Below are positions 13,909-13,970 of a stretch of DNA of 13,970 nucleotides, one piece after another. The stretch is from Nitrolancea sp040255925. Lineage in GTDB: Bacteria; Chloroflexota; Chloroflexia; Thermomicrobiales; Thermomicrobiaceae. The notes beneath the pieces were generated by a model that saw nothing but the letters and a program-made list of their open reading frames with translations, was not told where the DNA came from and did not search any database. The first letter of the stretch is position 1. The number at the start of each line of letters is the position of its first letter. The position numbers and the translations under genes are program-made. Where the stretch lies: the NCBI GenBank assembly GCA_040255925.1, contig JBDZVX010000067.1, forward strand, positions 1-13,970, read 5' to 3'.

Positions 13909-13970
13909 CAGGCCTGCGGGTCACGACCGATCGATACCATTCGTGCAAATGCATGACACGCACCCCGTGT

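Larger units (their letters stand above)
13364..13970. other. gene-free region upstream of the secreted protein
   Basis: About 600 bases in which I see no credible coding sequence; open frames lack ribosome sites and protein character. The part next to the secreted protein carries its ribosome site and a leader hairpin (13446-13470). A minus-strand TTGACA at 13491-13496 could be a -35 element, but no well-spaced -10 follows. The distal part holds the nested inverted repeats and the 17-bp-stem hairpin annotated separately. Confidence 0.55.

Noticed and set aside
13753..13956. Open frame of 67 codons across the nested repeats
   Set aside because: It has no ribosome site, and its sequence is explained by the inverted repeats it crosses.

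Overview
The window is high-GC bacterial DNA with intact, densely packed genes on both strands. Three things point to the phylum Chloroflexota, probably class Thermomicrobia (Sphaerobacter or Nitrolancea relatives). First, the secreted Ig-repeat protein ends in two copies of a Cys-containing 'YWNNYGG...QYFERARFEWHPG' module that I associate with Chloroflexota surface proteins. Second, Pro-Ser rich tails and linkers recur. Third, a class II plus class I diterpene cyclase pair is known from Herpetosiphon, another member of the phylum. The phylum is an inference from protein character, with no database check.

Layout: (1) 1-584, the C-terminal part of a cytochrome P450, cut by the window edge, followed by a convergent AhpD-like (carboxymuconolactone decarboxylase family) gene at 766-1221. 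(2) 1222-1725, an intergenic region with a dyad over a likely rarA promoter. (3) 1726-3829, rarA and rph in an overlapping two-gene operon. (4) 3969-4768, a small lipoprotein and a 69-residue protein of unknown function. (5) 4769-7764, a hairpin-rich leader and a large membrane GAF-GGDEF-HD-GYP protein of c-di-GMP signalling. (6) 7737-10219, minus strand, a translationally coupled class II diterpene cyclase and class I terpene synthase. (7) 10617-10997, a divergently transcribed monooxygenase-fold (ABM) protein. (8) 11114-13363, minus strand, the large secreted protein with five Ig-like repeats and two C-terminal modules. (9) 13364-13970, a gene-free stretch holding nested inverted repeats and a perfect 17-bp-stem hairpin.

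The most interesting part is the terpene locus. The class II enzyme (507 aa) and the class I enzyme (320 aa) share a 4-bp start/stop overlap. They should act in series: protonation-initiated cyclisation of a prenyl diphosphate (probably GGPP), then diphosphate ionisation. Each has one Asp replaced in its diagnostic Asp-rich motif (DSDS for DxDD; DGMVD for DDxxD), while the residues thought most critical are kept. Upstream lie an extended -10 promoter and a perfect 9-bp inverted repeat, and the ABM-fold gene diverges from the same region. I know of no product assigned to such a locus. No GGPP synthase is present in the window.

No tRNA, rRNA, CRISPR array, transposase or recognisable insertion sequence was seen.
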